From: Carya illinoinensis
Taxonomy: Eukaryota; Streptophyta; Magnoliopsida; Fagales; Juglandaceae
NCBI RefSeq assembly: GCF_018687715.1
Contig: NC_056760.1
Location: 11,334,001 to 11,398,000, forward strand
Direction: 5' to 3'
Length of the DNA stretch: 64,000 nucleotides
A program made the position numbers and the translations under genes. The notes beneath the pieces are model-generated. The model saw only the letters and a list, made by a program, of their open reading frames with translations. It did no database searches and was not told where the DNA came from. This document shows, in pieces, positions 34,721-47,846 of this stretch. Each line of letters opens with the position of its first letter. Position 1 is the stretch's first letter.

Positions 34721-37700
34721 AAGTGAGGCGTTTTGGCACCGATGGATTAAAATTGAGTTTTTACGACAAAATATACATTGCTGCAACACATTTTTACTAT
34801 GGTTTTTGATTATTGCGGTGATTTTTCCGTCGCAACAAATAAAACATCGTCATTAAAAGCCAATTTACTTATTGCAGCGGATTATAGTCTTCATAAAAAT
34901 TAAAAAATCGCTGTAAAAGACCAGTTTCAAACTTTGATATAAAAACTTGAGGACCAAATCAAAATCGCCGGATATAAAGGCCTTTTGCAACGATTTTATT
35001 TCCGTCAAACATAAAATCATTGCAAAATAACATTTTTCTTGTAGTGAGAATTAAAAACTGAGTATCTCACGGTGAAAGATCCACTTATTTTGTGGAATGA
35101 TTTAAGGGAGAGATATGAGCACTAGAAAACTGTAATCTTCCCAAAAGCTCATCATGATTAGATGCACCTGAGGTTACAAGACTTCAAGAGTATTAGTGAG
35201 TATAATTCTGCACTCTTTAAAATTAACTTACTATTGAAATTATGTGGTGAAAAAATATTGATGATGACTTGTTAGAGACTACTTTTCATGCATTGAATGT
35301 GCTATTGCAGCAACAGTATCGAGTGCGAAAGTTTAAAAAAATATTCTGAACTTATATCTTGTCTTCTATTGGCTGAGCAAAATAATGAGTTTTTGTTAAG
35401 AAATCATCAGTCACATCCTACTAGTTCTATATAATTTCCTGAAGTGAATGGTACTAGATTTACACCATTCCTAGAAGCGAATGGTGCATATTTTCAAAGA
35501 AATTGAGGGTGTGGACGTGGTAAGAAAAACTAGAGGAGTGGAGGTCCTAGAGGCGACCACACTAAAAAGGATAATAATAGATATACACCGTACCACCAGA
35601 AGTGGTTCAACTCAGAGAAGGGTAAAGGTCTTCAAAACAAATTTTTAAAAAAAGATGAAGATGGATGCCATAGATGTGGTATGACTGGACATTGGTCTTG
35701 TACCTGTCGTACAACTAAGCACTTGGTTGACTTATATCAAACTTCTATAAAAAAAAAAACAAAAAAGTTAGAAACAAATTTTGATGAACCATCAGATGCT
35801 TTAGAGTCTATAGATGGAGAAGATATTACAAGCCTTCATGTTTCTGATTTTTTTAAGGATTCTAGTAGTAGAGTTGATCATTTGATTGGTGATGGAAATG
35901 TTCCTTTTTAATTAATGTATTTTCTTTATCTTATTATAAATTTTCTTTTATATTTTGCAATGTTTTATAGTAATGAAAATTTTATATATTTTGTAGAATC
36001 ATGAGTCTTACTGATGAACTTTCTATCTCTAAGATGAATAATAGAAATGTATGTCTGGTTGACAGTGCTACAACTCACACAATTCTTAAAGATAAAAAAT
36101 ATTTTCAAAATCTAACATTGAGTAAAGCTTACGTTCATACCATATCTGGTTCATCGAATCTAATTGAAGGCTCCGGAAGAGCTTATATTGTGTTGCCTAA
36201 TGACACCAAATTTTGTATTGATGATGCTCTATTTTCTTCACAATCCAGAAGAAATTTACTGAGTTTTAAGGATATACATTTTAATGGTTGTCATATTGAA
36301 ACTACCAACGAAAACAATAAAGAGCATCTTCTCATTGCTAAAATAATTTTGAGCCAGAAGTTCGTATTATAAAAACTATCTGCTCTCTCATCTGGATTGT
36401 ATTATACAGAAATGAGAACAATTGAATCACATGAGGTAATGCACCAGAAGTGAATTGACTCCAAAATATTTATGACTTGGCATGATTGCCATAGACATCT
36501 GGAATCAATGATAATGAGACAAATAATTGATAATTCGTATGGGCATCCCCTAAAGAATCAGAAGATTATCTTACCCAATGAATATCCATGCTCTGCATGT
36601 TCTCAAGATAAATTGATTATCAAACCATCTATTTCAAAGGTTGTTTTTTAATCTTCATCATTTTTACAAAGGATTCATAGGGATATATGTGGGCCTATAT
36701 ATGGACCGTTCAGATATTTTATGGTTTTAATTGATGCATCAAGTCGATGGTCACATGTTTGTTTACTTTCCACTAGAAATATTGCATTTGCTAAACTTCT
36801 TGCCCAAATAATTAAACTACAAGCACAATTCCTTGACTATCCAATTAAAATTATTCGATTAGATAATGCAGGTGAATTTACATCCCAATCTTTTGATAAC
36901 TATTGCATGTCGATAGGAATAGATGTTGAACATCCAGTTGCCTACATACACACTCAAAATGGTTTAGTTGAATCATTAATTAAAAGGCTTCAGTTAATCG
37001 CTAAACCTTTACTTATGAAATCAAAACTTCATATTTCTACCTGGGGACATGCTATACTTCATGCAGTATTGTTGATTCGAGTTAGACCATCAGCATATCA
37101 CAAATATTCTCCACTACAGCTTACATTTGGTTAACAACCAAATATTTCTCATCTTCGTATTTTTGGATGTGCGGTATATGTTTCAATTGCACCTCCACAA
37201 CGTACAAAGATGGGCCCTCAACATAGACTTGGTATATATGTTGGGTTTGATTCTCTATCTATTATTAGATACCTTGAGCCTCTTACAGGGGATATGTTTA
37301 AGGCACGTTTTGAGAATTGTCATTTGGACGAATCCATTTTTCCAACATTGGGTAATGAGAAATCGGTGCCTGAAGCAGGATAGGAAATTACTTGAAAAAA
37401 TAAAGCATTTTTCCAATTTGATCATCGTACAAATAAATATAAACTAGAGGTTCAAAAGATTATTCATTTGCAAAGTGTTGCAAATCAATTATCGGATGTA
37501 TTTACTAACACTAAAGGTGTAGTAAAATTATATATTCCTACTATTAATGTTCCAGCACGAATTACAGTCCCTGAAGGACAAATTGCCAAAACAGTAATAG
37601 GTGAGTCTAAGATACATCTGAAATGTGGACGGCCTATTGGTACTAAGGACAAAATTCCTCAAAAGAGAAAAATACAAAATGAATTTGGCACTCCTTAAAA

Positions 37701-39812
37701 ATCCATACCCACAAGACAAGACATAAGAGTAATTGATGCTCTTGAAGAGACTAAATTTCCTGAAAAAGAACCTCCTGAAGAGGTATTTAATAAAATGTCT
37801 TCCCTTGAAGAGAGACACGTATCTGAAAATAACGAGATCTCGATATATTTCATGAGTACTGGAGAAATTTTGAATAGAAATAAAACCGTTGTCGACAACA
37901 TATTTTCATATAAAATGGCACTCGATATTACTAGAAGTAATGAAAAAATTGAGCCAAGAACTGTCGAAAAATGTTGACATAGAAATGACTGGCCAAAATG
38001 AAAATCAGCTATTGAAGCTGAATTAAACTCGCTAGCAAAGCGAGATGTCTTTGGACCATTGTACAAACACCAAAGGGTTTAATACATGTTAGATATAAAT
38101 GGGTATTTATACATAAGCGTAATGAGAGCAATGAAATTGTGCGATATAAAGCACGACTTGTTGTATAAGGTTTCCTACAGAAACCAGGAATTGATTATGA
38201 GGAAACATACTTTCCTGTTATAGATGCAATCACATTCAGATTTTTGATTAATTTGGTAGTTACAAAAGGATTGGATATGCAGTTGATGGATGTGGTCACT
38301 GCATATAATTTATATGGATCATTAGATCATGACATATATATGAAAATCTCTGAAGGATATAAAATGCCTAAAACTTCTAATATGAGTACATCCAGAAATA
38401 TGTATTCTATTAAATTTCAAAAATCTTTATATGGGCTAAACCAATTCGGACGCATATGGTATAAATGCCTTAGTGAATATCTATTGAAAGAAGAATTTGA
38501 GAATAATCCAATATGTCCATGTATTTTTATTAAGAAATCAGACTTCAGATTTGTTATTATTGCAGTTTATGTTGATGATCTAAATCTTATTGGAACTCTT
38601 GAAGAGATCAGAAGAACCGCTACATATTTAAAAAATGAATTTGAAATGAAGGACTTTGGCAAAACGAAATTTTGTCTCAGTCTGCAGTTTTAACATTTGC
38701 AAAATAGAATTCTCATTCATCAATTAAATTATACAGAGAAAGTCTTGAAACACTTTTACATGGACAAAACTCATCCTCTGAGTACTCCAATAGTTTTTCG
38801 ATCACTTGATGTGCAGAAATATCTATTTCATCTTTGTGAAGACGATGAAGAAATTCTTAGTCCTGAAATACCTTATCTCAGTATAATTGGAACCTTGATG
38901 TATCTTACAAATTGTACTTGACTTGATATTTCATTTTCAGTTAATTTACTTGCAAGATATAATTTCGCACCAACTCGAAGACATTGGAATGGCATTAAAC
39001 ATGTCATTCAATACCTCCAAGGTACGGTTGATATGAGATTATTTTATCAACTTAGTTCAAGTCCACAATTAGTTGGATATGCAGATGCAGGTTATCTTTC
39101 AGATCCAGACAGAGGTAGATCTCAAATTGGATATGTATTTACTTATGAAAATTTTGCTATATCATGGAGATCTGTCAAGCAAACACTATCTGCTACCTCT
39201 TCAAATCATTCAGAGATCATTGCAATTCATGAGACAAGTCGAGAATGTATTTGGCTAAGATCAGTGATTCAACATATTCAAGAAAAGTGTGGTCTTCCAG
39301 TGATTAATGATAGTCTAACAATTTTATACGAAGATAATGCTGCTTGTATTATTCAAATTAGAGGAGGATATATCAAAAGTGATAGAACCAAACATATTTC
39401 ACCTAAATTTTTTTATACTCATGAAGTTCAAGAGAAATGTGAAATTAATGTCAAGCAGATACGGTTATGTGATAATCTGACAGATTTATTCACAAAAGCA
39501 TTACTAACTGCAACGTTTAAGAAGATTGTGCAGAACATTGGAATGCAAAGACTTGGAAACCTCTTATCATGCACTTTTTAGGGGGAGTAATGTCTTGAAG
39601 ACTTGTGTTGATTGTACTCTTTTTCTTTCGCTAAGGTTTTATCCTACTGGATTTTCCTTTACAAAGTTTTAATGAGGCAATCTTAAAGTACTTGACGATA
39701 TATATGAATATTGTACTCTTTTTCCTTCGCCATTGATTTTTTCCCACTGGATTTTTTCTTGGTAAGGTTTTAACAAGGCATATTCTTTATGTATGGTCAT
39801 CCAAAGGGGGAG

Positions 39813-40073
39813 TATTATAAACTTATTGTATGACCATACATAGCCATTAATTAAGACCATTGAGCCATCAATTAAGACCAATCTTTAGCCATTAATTAAG
39901 ACCATTGAGCCATCAATTAAGACATATCTTTAACCATCAATTAAAACTTAAGTTATACCTACTCCTTTGTACTCCTATATATATGGTTATCATTCACTTG
40001 TATATCATCAAGTTTTGTTTTTGAATAATAACTATTTCTCTTGTAATATCATTTCTCTTTTAGTTTTATAACA
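39813..40073 (+). repeat. 3' LTR of Copia-2
   Basis: 261 bp, about 64 bp shorter than the 5' LTR. Part of the difference is two fewer internal repeat units, and the rest is a missing segment near the 3' end. Confidence 0.83.
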
Positions 40074-40081
40074 TGAGGAAA

Positions 40082-42120
40082 TATACTTTGAGGGTTTTAT
40101 CTTTATCATTCTTCATTATGAGGATTACTATTTATAGATAAATTATATGGATATGAGATAAAAATAATAATAATATTTTGATTGTTATAAAAATCAAATC
40201 ACTTAATTTCATAATTATGAAAATAAAATCAGGATAATATTAATCGAATCAAGTTTTTAATTTAATATTATCTTTAACATCTCCTAAACTCAAGGTAGAT
40301 AATTTTAAAATTTTGAGTTTTGAGATTTAAATGTAGTTTTTATATTCGTTGATTAATTGACAATAAGATGATAAAAGTAGCAGTAGTGGTGATGAAGTGA
40401 TAAAAGTGACCGGCAATCGAAACATCAGATGTGAAACTATGACTGACAATGGGCCAAGGCTAATATAGGGCTAGCAATAGACCGAAAAATTGAGTTAACA
40501 ATGAGCTAAATATAACCTTGGTCAAATATAGGACCAAAAATACAAATTCAAAAATGAGTTTGGGGTTTCAAACAATACTCAGAAAAGGCCAAAAAGAATA
40601 GTTGGGTTAACAAAGAACCTAAGAAAAAAGCTTACAAGTAACAAAGATTCTTGGATGAATTTGAGATGAAACATGGTTGAAGGCGCATAAAGATTTAGTA
40701 AGATGTAAAGCTACTGAAAAAGTTTTTAAAAGAAATTGTTTACAGAATGGAGCATGGCGTTAGCTGAGAACTATGATGTCATGATTGAAAATAAGAAATT
40801 ATAATAGAAATTGAGATTGAAAAAAGAGAATGAGGAGAATGAGAGAAAGACCTTGAATGTTACTTCATTGCTATATTCTTTATTGTGATTGAATACAAAA
40901 TATTAATCCCTATTTATAGAAAAATCAAATGGAGATGAGATCAAGTAAGTATCTTAATAATTATGAAAAGAAAATCTCTTGATTTGATAATTATGGAAAC
41001 CAAATCTCTTGATTTGATAATTATGAAAACAAAATCTCTTGATTTGATAATTATGAAAACCAAATCTCTTGATTTGATAATTATGAAAATCAAGTGTAGA
41101 TAATAATTAATTTCAATCTTTGATTTGATATTATCTCTAACATACCAAAAAAAAAACCCAAAATGGTTATTTCCAATTCCATTATAGCCAAGGGAAATTA
41201 GCCATGCAACCATTTCTTTTATGATTCATTTTAGAGATTTGCTATTCATAAGCCCCTACACCATACACCTCACAATTTTTTATTTCATTTTTATTTTTTA
41301 AAATTTTTAAAAAATAATTATTTAGTTTTATTCTTCTTAAAATAATTGAATTCTTCTACTAATTATCCATATACTACACATTTAGTAAGAAAAAAAAATT
41401 AAAAAAATAACAAAAAGAGTGATATGTGGTGTATAAGGCTTATGAATAGAATTTTTCTTCATTTTATAATAGTTATTAAGGCTATATATCTATTTCATTT
41501 TATTCTCTTTAACTAGGTATATCTCATTTTTAAAATGGAAAATGCTATATGTATTTTAAAAAAACTTACAAAAAAATTACTTTTTCATATGTCAGTTATT
41601 GATATACTTAAAATTATGAAATTTGAAATTTAAAAAAAAAAAAAACTAACAGAATGGATCTTGTAAGTAAAGTTATAAGTACATCCTCTAGTATTACTCT
41701 TTTAAAATTTAGACGTCCATGTTTTATCCATCATCAGTAGATGTAAACAAAAAAAACATATAACAGATTTTAGAGAACGTTGCCTTCAAGTAGTTGAAGT
41801 GCATGCATTTATTTCAACTTGGCATTTCTAATGTAATTAAATTAATTAGGGAGATACATGTATGATTCAACAAATAGAGTTCTTAAGAATTAATGACATT
41901 TCAAAAATAACATAATTAGCAAATAAAATATTATTCCGCATAAATTTCCAAAAGCACCCTTGTGTTTTTGGCTTTTCCTTTCCGTGGTTGTTTCTTTTTT
42001 TATTAATTATTGAATAAGATTAATTTACTTTCTTCTTTATCCCTCGGGACGTATTTATGAAAACCCAGGCCCACTACTTCAATGAAAGTCATTGGCTAGG
42101 GATACTCATAGCACATTAGA
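40082..42120. other. Upstream part of LTP block A
   Basis: AT-rich, with no gene. From about 40,395 it is collinear with 49,390 onward (for example tatgactgacaatgggc and tagttgggttaacaaagaac), marking the left end of the duplicated block. Confidence 0.7.
40972..41094. repeat. 30-bp tandem repeat, four copies (block A)
   Basis: Units of aaatctcttgatttgataat then tatgaaaacc start at 40972, 41002, 41032 and 41062. Block B has only two units (50005-50067). Confidence 0.93.
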
Positions 42121-42127
42121 ACGCCTC

Positions 42128-42135
42128 TATAAATA
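42128..42135 (+). promoter_or_regulatory. TATA box of LTP-A1
   Basis: tataaata, 92 bp before the ATG, with the same context (cgcctctataaatagagcag) before LTP-B1. Confidence 0.8.
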
Positions 42136-42219
42136 GAGCAGCAAGCTTGCACCTATACAATGCATCAAAACAAGTTCATATCTGTAGCTAAGCATTAGTC
42201 TTTAATCCAAAAGAGATTA

Positions 42220-42733
42220 ATGGAGAAGAAGACAATTCTAATGGCCTCTGGGTTGATGATGATAATGTTGATCCTAAGTGCAACTACTGCAAGAGCCGAT
42301 CTATGCCCCATTGCAGTGAAATATTTGCTACCTTGCATGGCGTTCTTGACGGGTTCTAGCCCACCGCCACCCGGCGCTGGCTGCTGCCAAGGCGCACGCG
42401 ATGTGCTAAATATGGCTACAACCTCCGCAGATCGCAAGGCTCTGTGTTTCTGTTTAAAAAATCTTGCAAGCCAGGCTGGTGTTCTGGCTGATAGAGCTGA
42501 ACAACTTCCCGACCTCTGCAAGATCAAAGTTCCGGTTCCAATTAAACCCGATGTGGACTGCAACAAGTAATTTATTTCTCTTCCTATCTTTGACCGCATG
42601 CAGATTTTGAGCATGCATATGTGTTTCTAGCTACACTTTGACCAAAAAATAGCTACTACATATAAATTAATATTGGGTATGTTTGCATGTTAAATTATCT
42701 ATTTTCTTGATGAATCCTCTCAACTAATATCTG

Positions 42734-42766
<33 letters not shown>

Positions 42767-42783
42767 TGATTTGCAGATTATGA
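42220..42783 (+). CDS. LTP-A1: non-specific lipid-transfer protein, type-I-like
   Basis: Exon 1 (42220-42566) ends at donor gtaattt. The intron contains a 29-T run and ends ttgcag, and exon 2 (42777-42783) gives the last codons, Lys-Leu-stop. The 117-residue product has a hydrophobic signal peptide ending near TTARA. The mature part has the eight-cysteine pattern C-x9-C-x15-CC-x19-CxC-x21-C-x13-C, close to type I nsLTPs but with x15 rather than x13 in the second loop. Such proteins are secreted and carry lipids in a disulfide-held cavity; roles range from cutin deposition to defence. An intron just before the stop is the usual nsLTP layout. If unspliced, the stop at 42568 gives 116 residues. 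AATAAA lies at 42952. Confidence 0.9.
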
Positions 42784-44325
42784 TGATTCGGTAAGGAGTG
42801 GAGATAACAAATAAAGATGGGGAACATGCATAGATGGAGCAATATATATATATATATAGCCAAATATTGGGTTGTAAACATTAATATATCGAAGCTAGAC
42901 TCTTTTTGACTATCTTATATTATATATATATGCATGAAAAGGAATTAAACGAATAAAATGATTCCTAATTTCTTTGCAACGCTCTCGAAGATTTGGCCTC
43001 ATCAATTACTTCATGACTTTAGGGGTTAACCTCGTTAATATCTGCAAACTGCAATAGTACTAATGCTTGGAGATGAAGTAAAAATCTAAACATGCGCGCA
43101 TGTTTTTACATTGCTGGTCAGAACTATTTTTATTTCGGATGAACAACAAGCCACGTGAATTTTTCTTTTGAGAGATATAAATGTATCATTATGAAGTCAA
43201 CACTTTTTTTAAAAAAAGAAAAAAGAAAAAAAGGAAGCAATAAGAATATCATAGCTTAAGTCAATTCCATGTGAATTCAATAACTAGATATTAGCATATG
43301 AATGCGAGGCGAAAATCAAAGACAATATAAAACTGTCACATGATGAGTTATTCATTAATTCCGTATTAATGTCAGGATTCACAATATCATTCTTATGACC
43401 GCTTTTTGCGGAGTGCGAGGTCTAATGTAATTATAAAGAACCCATGTGTATCTTTTTAACGCGCGCCAATTAATTTGAAGTGGAGTTGACATCACCATCC
43501 CTCGCAGGAACAAGCAATTATGTTGAGTGGGACAATTTTTTTATTATATAATATATTTATGTAAAAATTAATGCTAAATATTGGATATGCAAACTCTATG
43601 TATTCCTGATTCTTTTTTTAAAAAATAGAGTCTCTATTATTAAAAAATATTTTTTATTATTTCTCTTAATTTTAATTTTAGAAAAGCCACATTCTTGACA
43701 AGAGAAAATATATAAAAATTAAACAAAATCTTGGGACTATAAAAAAAAATTGGAGATAGACATTTATAGGTAAATTGAATTTTTTTTAAAAAAAAATTAA
43801 AGAGTATATGGAGATTGGACTTTTTTTGGAGAGTCATTTTCTATATTTGTAGAATTATGCATAAATCTAAGAGTTATTATATGATTTCAAAAAAGTTTTT
43901 TTTTAGGGGGGTGGACATGGCCCATCCTTACTCCTTGGTATACAAAATGGCTCCTAATCTCATGGTCTAACAAATAGAATCGCAATTTGATCCCGAAAAC
44001 TCTATGCAAAGGAAATGAGGGGGTATAGATGCCAACATGCATGGTAAAACATGATGAGTATCATGAATGAGTGTATATATATATATATCATGTACACATT
44101 AATAAACTGATACGTACATTTTATGATGCCAAAATATGAATAACAATATCGATCTTGATTGTGGCCATCTCATGTATGCATGAGTAAATGGGCAAAAATG
44201 ATTCCTTTACTTAATTAGCTTCTTAAAATTATATTTCCTTTTTCTGTTTGTGGATTTTCGTTGGGCCAATATTGTATTATTAGGAAGAGATAACTTATAT
44301 CCAAAAAACTATTTCAAGTGTAAGG

Positions 44326-44775
44326 GCAGGTTTCAGGAATGAGATGAAATGATAATTTTGTAAATAGTAATAAGATAGTTTATAGAAAAAATCTAGTTGT
44401 AAGCATAACTGCACACTAATATTTGCACCAATCTAATGTGGTTGGTCAAAAAGTAGATTTTATTCAAAACAGTGCTAATTTAAATTTTAAATATGAATGA
44501 ATCAGTATTGGTGCGCAGATTAGTACGCGACTTTACTTATACATAGCAAAACTCTAAAGAATATTATAAAATTAAAATACTATAAGAATATAGTTTTACA
44601 ATATTATTTTTATTTGGAGATTTGAAAAAGTTTTGAATTGTTTTTTATTTTTTATTTGAAAGTTTGATAAAATTATAATGATTAGTTTGAAAATATTGTA
44701 TTCGAATTAGATTTAAAAATAAGATGAGATGAGATAAAATGAGATTAGATGATAATTTTGTATCTCATCCCACGG
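44326..44775. mobile_element. MITE with a second MITE nested inside
   Basis: The outer arms carry gagatgaaatgataattttg and the matching gatgataattttgtatctca, a family also seen at 61,582. Inside, about 44,396-44,543, two inverted arms (taagcataactgcacactaa and, inverted, taagtaaagtcgcgtactaa) mark another element. Ends judged by eye. Confidence 0.5.
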
Positions 44776-45057
44776 TCCAAAATTGGCTTCAATGTTCAAG
44801 GCCAAGAACTTAATCACGATATATTAGAGCCACAAGGTTTAACTTGTTTTGAGGCTGTGGCTATAAACTAAGCACATGATTTTAGCAAGGTGGCATTGTT
44901 CAATGATCAAGACATTAGCACGTATTTTGGTAATTAAAACCTTAAAAATGGTAGATAACAATTACCAGATTCTTCTCCTAAACAAGAAGCATGAACTCTT
45001 AACTCCGATTCAATGCATGCCAAGGGGAATTCGTGTGATACGTACCTATTATATATT

Positions 45058-45225
45058 ATGATGAGTAATGCTACTCATCATCCTAATTCTTATATATCAT
45101 CTCATGATATGACATTAGATAATTAGAAACTATTTATTATATTTCACTTGTGAACCTATCATCTAATATTACATCATAAAATAATGAGAAGATAAAAAAG
45201 TGATGATGAATTAGAATAACTTATA
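45058..45225 (+). mobile_element. MITE-like repeat, family M1, copy 3
   Basis: The core acattagataattagaaact, tatttattatatttcac, cttgtgaacctatcatc is present. The outer edges are weakly inverted (tactcatcatcc versus gtgatgatga). The matching place in block B (53,655) also has it. Confidence 0.6.
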
Positions 45226-46062
45226 ACCGGTATCTACTATGAACCTTATATATCGAAGACCAATGCCAGCTTAACAAGTAAGGAGAATATGAGTGAAATT
45301 GAGACCACATAAACAGAAAATAAGCTCTCTCACTCTCTCTGTCTCTTGAACCCTTTCACTCTCTCTGTCTCTCAATCCGAAAGAGAAGACCTAAACCCAA
45401 ACCCTCACGGCTCATGCTACCTCTAGGAGATAGAAGCCCCCCCTCTCTCTGCTCTCTCATCGAAGCTTCCCTCTCTCTCTCTAAACTCTCACTCTTTGTC
45501 TCTCAAAATTAAGAAAATACAAACTTTTTCATAATTTACCAGAGTGATAAATTGATAATGGCTTAGGATAAAGTAGCCATGTTGGCTTAGGATGAGAAGT
45601 TACGGGATTTGGGCCTACTACTTTGTCTTTGTCTTTTTCTTGACTTTGTTTTTGGTTTTGTTTTATTTCACCTACCACTAGAATTGCCCCCAACTAGCAA
45701 AATCAATGAAGAGAGACGTTTCATGCCTCTCATGTGATGAGCTTGTCCAAGTACTATCATCAAGATGAAAAAAAACAAGAGAAAATACTTTACTGTATAA
45801 ATCTGCCACTTAGAAGGAGAAAAAGTACCAAACCAGCATCAAACAAAAGGGCAAAACTGAAACCAAAGTCTTTGGTCTGCAGCCTTGCTCCCATGGCTTC
45901 TTTCTTAGAGCATTTTATTCTATTTTTCAGTATCCGTCCAAGTAAGTGTATAGCATGTCATCTTTCTTTGAGGGAGATCGAAGAAGAGAGAGGGAAGGGG
46001 AGAAAGTTTAGGAATTTCAAGTTAGGATTTTTGTGAGAGATATCGAAAGAGACAGAGGGAAG

Positions 46063-46063
<1 letters not shown>

Positions 46064-46099
<36 letters not shown>

Positions 46100-46121
46100 A
46101 GAATTTCAGTTTAGCGATTTC

Positions 46122-46154
<33 letters not shown>
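46064..46154. repeat. (GA)n microsatellite, two tracts
   Basis: GA runs at 46064-46095 and 46123-46154, separated by a short unique piece. The region 45,734-46,320 has no counterpart in block B, so it is an indel between the copies. Confidence 0.85.
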
Positions 46155-46158
<4 letters not shown>

Positions 46159-47318
46159 ATTTCTGATTTCGGGAGAGAGAACTTCAAGCGAGAATGAGAA
46201 GAATCCATGTAATCCTCTGCAATGCCTCTTCAAAGTGAGAATTGAGGAAGGCTTACGTGACAACTTCTTATTGGTCTCTGATAAGACCAATTTATAGGAG
46301 ACACGGGCCAGAAGCATTTTTCATGAAGAATAGATTTTTTCTATTATGATTACTAGTGTAGACAAGTTGAGTTCAAGTGAGTAGCTTTTAGTTAGATAAT
46401 CTTATCATTGGTTTCATTTTTATTTCTTTAGGAGTAGAGTTTAAGTTTATCATCGAGTTACATATATATTATGTTCACAATTAAACAGCTAGCTTATTAT
46501 TATTATTCCAAGTCATTTTGGGTTTGATTACGAGCTACTTAATTTTGAATAAATCAGTTATTTATATTACATCTTATGATTTCATCTACAAATTTTGGGA
46601 AAAAACTTTGAACTTCAGTAAATTTTTGTAAATAGTTATACACACAGAGATTTATGCAACATATATTCATGATATTAAGCATATTTTTTTCTTATTTCTT
46701 AAATATTTTATTCATCCTCCTTCCAAAGATAAAGTTCTACTATAAAACATAATAAATATGAAATTATTCAAACTTATGCAAGAGTTTTATAAGAATTGTA
46801 TCATTTAATAATCGATCATAATTTTATGTTCTTAAACACTTCAATTAATAAACAAATTGAGTTGAATTCGAGTTTGTTCGAGATCTCGAGCAGCTTGTTC
46901 AGTAGACTTATTCATTTGTTTAGGAAGAATGCCGGTACTCTTAAACTATATTAATTGCTCCCAACAATACTTTCAACGGACGAATACCATGTACAAAATA
47001 CAAATGATCAAAGCTCGGGGGTATGAAAATCCAAAACCGATCTTTTTAATGAAAAGATGGAAACTAAAACTACCTTCTATACAAATATGTAACTTGATAA
47101 TGTATTTAATTACTTGATGTTTTATGTAGTGTCAATTAGGGAGCAATTAAATATAGGATATTGTTTAATTAACCTCATGTATCAGAATTGGTAACTACAC
47201 ATATACTTTCATAATTGAAAATCTGAAAAATGGAGGGTTACAATTACACCTTTTTCTCCTAAAAAATAAGTGTTTTAACTCGGTTCAATGGTTGCCATAA
47301 GCGCACTCGTGACAGCCT

Positions 47319-47325
47319 TATAAAT
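47319..47325 (+). promoter_or_regulatory. TATA box of LTP-A2
   Basis: tataaat in ccttataaattgagg, 67 bp before the ATG; the same context precedes LTP-B2. Confidence 0.75.
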
Positions 47326-47385
47326 TGAGGTTGCTTCTACACTCTAAAGCACATCAGAAGAAAGTCCATACATAGTGGCAAGAAA

Positions 47386-47846
47386 ATGGAGAAGAAAATG
47401 AGGGGTTTGTCTGCGTTGGCTTTTGGGTTCGTGATTTTGATCTTGAGTGCGTGCCATTCAGAGGCCATGACATGCCCCGAGGCCCTACTGATTTTGCTGC
47501 CTTGCAAGCCGTTCGTGGAGGGTGCTGGCCCTGACTCGCCAGGCCTTCTCTGTTGTCTAGGTGTTCAAAAACTTACCCAAGAGGCTTCCACCCCTGAAAC
47601 ACGCAGGGTTGTTTGTCAATGTGTGAAGAATGCTGCACAAGAATTTCATATTGATCTTGGCAAAGCTAAACAGATTCCCCAACTTTGCCATATCAATGAC
47701 CCTATACCAATTGACCCCGAAGTGGACTGCAGCACGTATTAATCTATCTTTTATTCTGATCTCTTTTTAGTGAAAGAACATTGACCTTTGTGTATTCCTT
47801 GAACTAACGTATTTTTTTCTTTTTGGTATTGTGCAGAATTCCATGA
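47386..47846 (+). CDS. LTP-A2: non-specific lipid-transfer protein, type-I-like
   Basis: Exon 1 (47386-47735) ends at donor gtatta, and exon 2 (47837-47846) after gtgcag adds Thr-Ile-Pro and the stop, giving 119 residues. The signal peptide runs to about HSEA. The eight cysteines have the same spacing as A1 (x9, x15, CC, x19, CxC, x21, x13). The mature part is acidic (PEALLILLP, DPIPIDPEVD), whereas A1 is more basic near its C-terminus, so A1 and A2 are diverged paralogues. A secreted lipid carrier is expected. AATAAA lies at 47921. Confidence 0.9.

Larger units (their letters stand above)
32796..35046. mobile_element. Non-autonomous CACTA (En/Spm) element nested in Copia-2
   Basis: The ends are perfect 13-bp inverted repeats, CACTACAAGAAAA, flanked by the 3-bp duplication AGA (32793-32795 and 35047-35049). 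Removing the element and one AGA restores the reading of the surrounding gag. No transposase is present. The interior holds a 125-bp tandem duplication, an exon-like segment (33825-33939, minus) and a GC-rich GA-repeat block (34150-34720), so it looks like a CACTA that captured host gene pieces. Confidence 0.92.
32605..39581 (+). pseudogene. Copia-2 gag-pol, degenerate
   Basis: Gag starts at 32605 and is cut at 32795 by the CACTA element. It resumes in frame at 35050, once one copy of the 3-bp duplication is discounted, and soon meets a stop. A zinc knuckle, CHRCGMTGHWSCTC, lies near 35,670. The protease motif DSATTHTIL follows the ATG at 36001. Integrase traces (DNAGEFTSQSF) lie at 36721-37134. 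The reverse transcriptase with YVDD is at 38244-38693, and RNase H (YADAGYLSDPD, RTKHISPKFF) at 39033-39581. At least two frame changes and many stops separate them. Confidence 0.88.
32064..40073 (+). mobile_element. Ty1/copia LTR retrotransposon (Copia-2), split by a CACTA element
   Basis: LTRs at 32064-32388 and 39813-40073 begin tgttataaac and tattataaac (the second has lost its terminal TG by a G-to-A change). A polypurine tract, aaagggggag (39803-39812), precedes the 3' LTR. After the 5' LTR comes cgttatcag, a primer-site-like sequence. A possible target duplication, ggaaa, is found at 32059-32063 and 40077-40081, but is offset by three bases on the right. Protease, integrase, reverse transcriptase and RNase H follow in copia order. 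The copy is broken by stops, frameshifts and the 2.25-kb CACTA insertion in gag. Confidence 0.9.
42784..47318. other. Spacer between LTP-A1 and LTP-A2
   Basis: AT-rich, with no gene. The stretch 43,900-45,060 resembles the region behind LTP-A2 (48,060-48,660), a sign that A1 and A2 arose by an older tandem duplication. It holds MITEs and a GA microsatellite, listed separately. Confidence 0.65.

Noticed and set aside
34322..34789. 155-codon Pro/Ser-rich frame in the CACTA element
   Set aside because: Low-complexity GA/CT sequence; no domain, so not called a gene.
42195..42614. 139-codon minus-strand frame over LTP-A1
   Set aside because: Antisense shadow of the LTP exon; the plus-strand frame has signal peptide, cysteine pattern, TATA box and intron.
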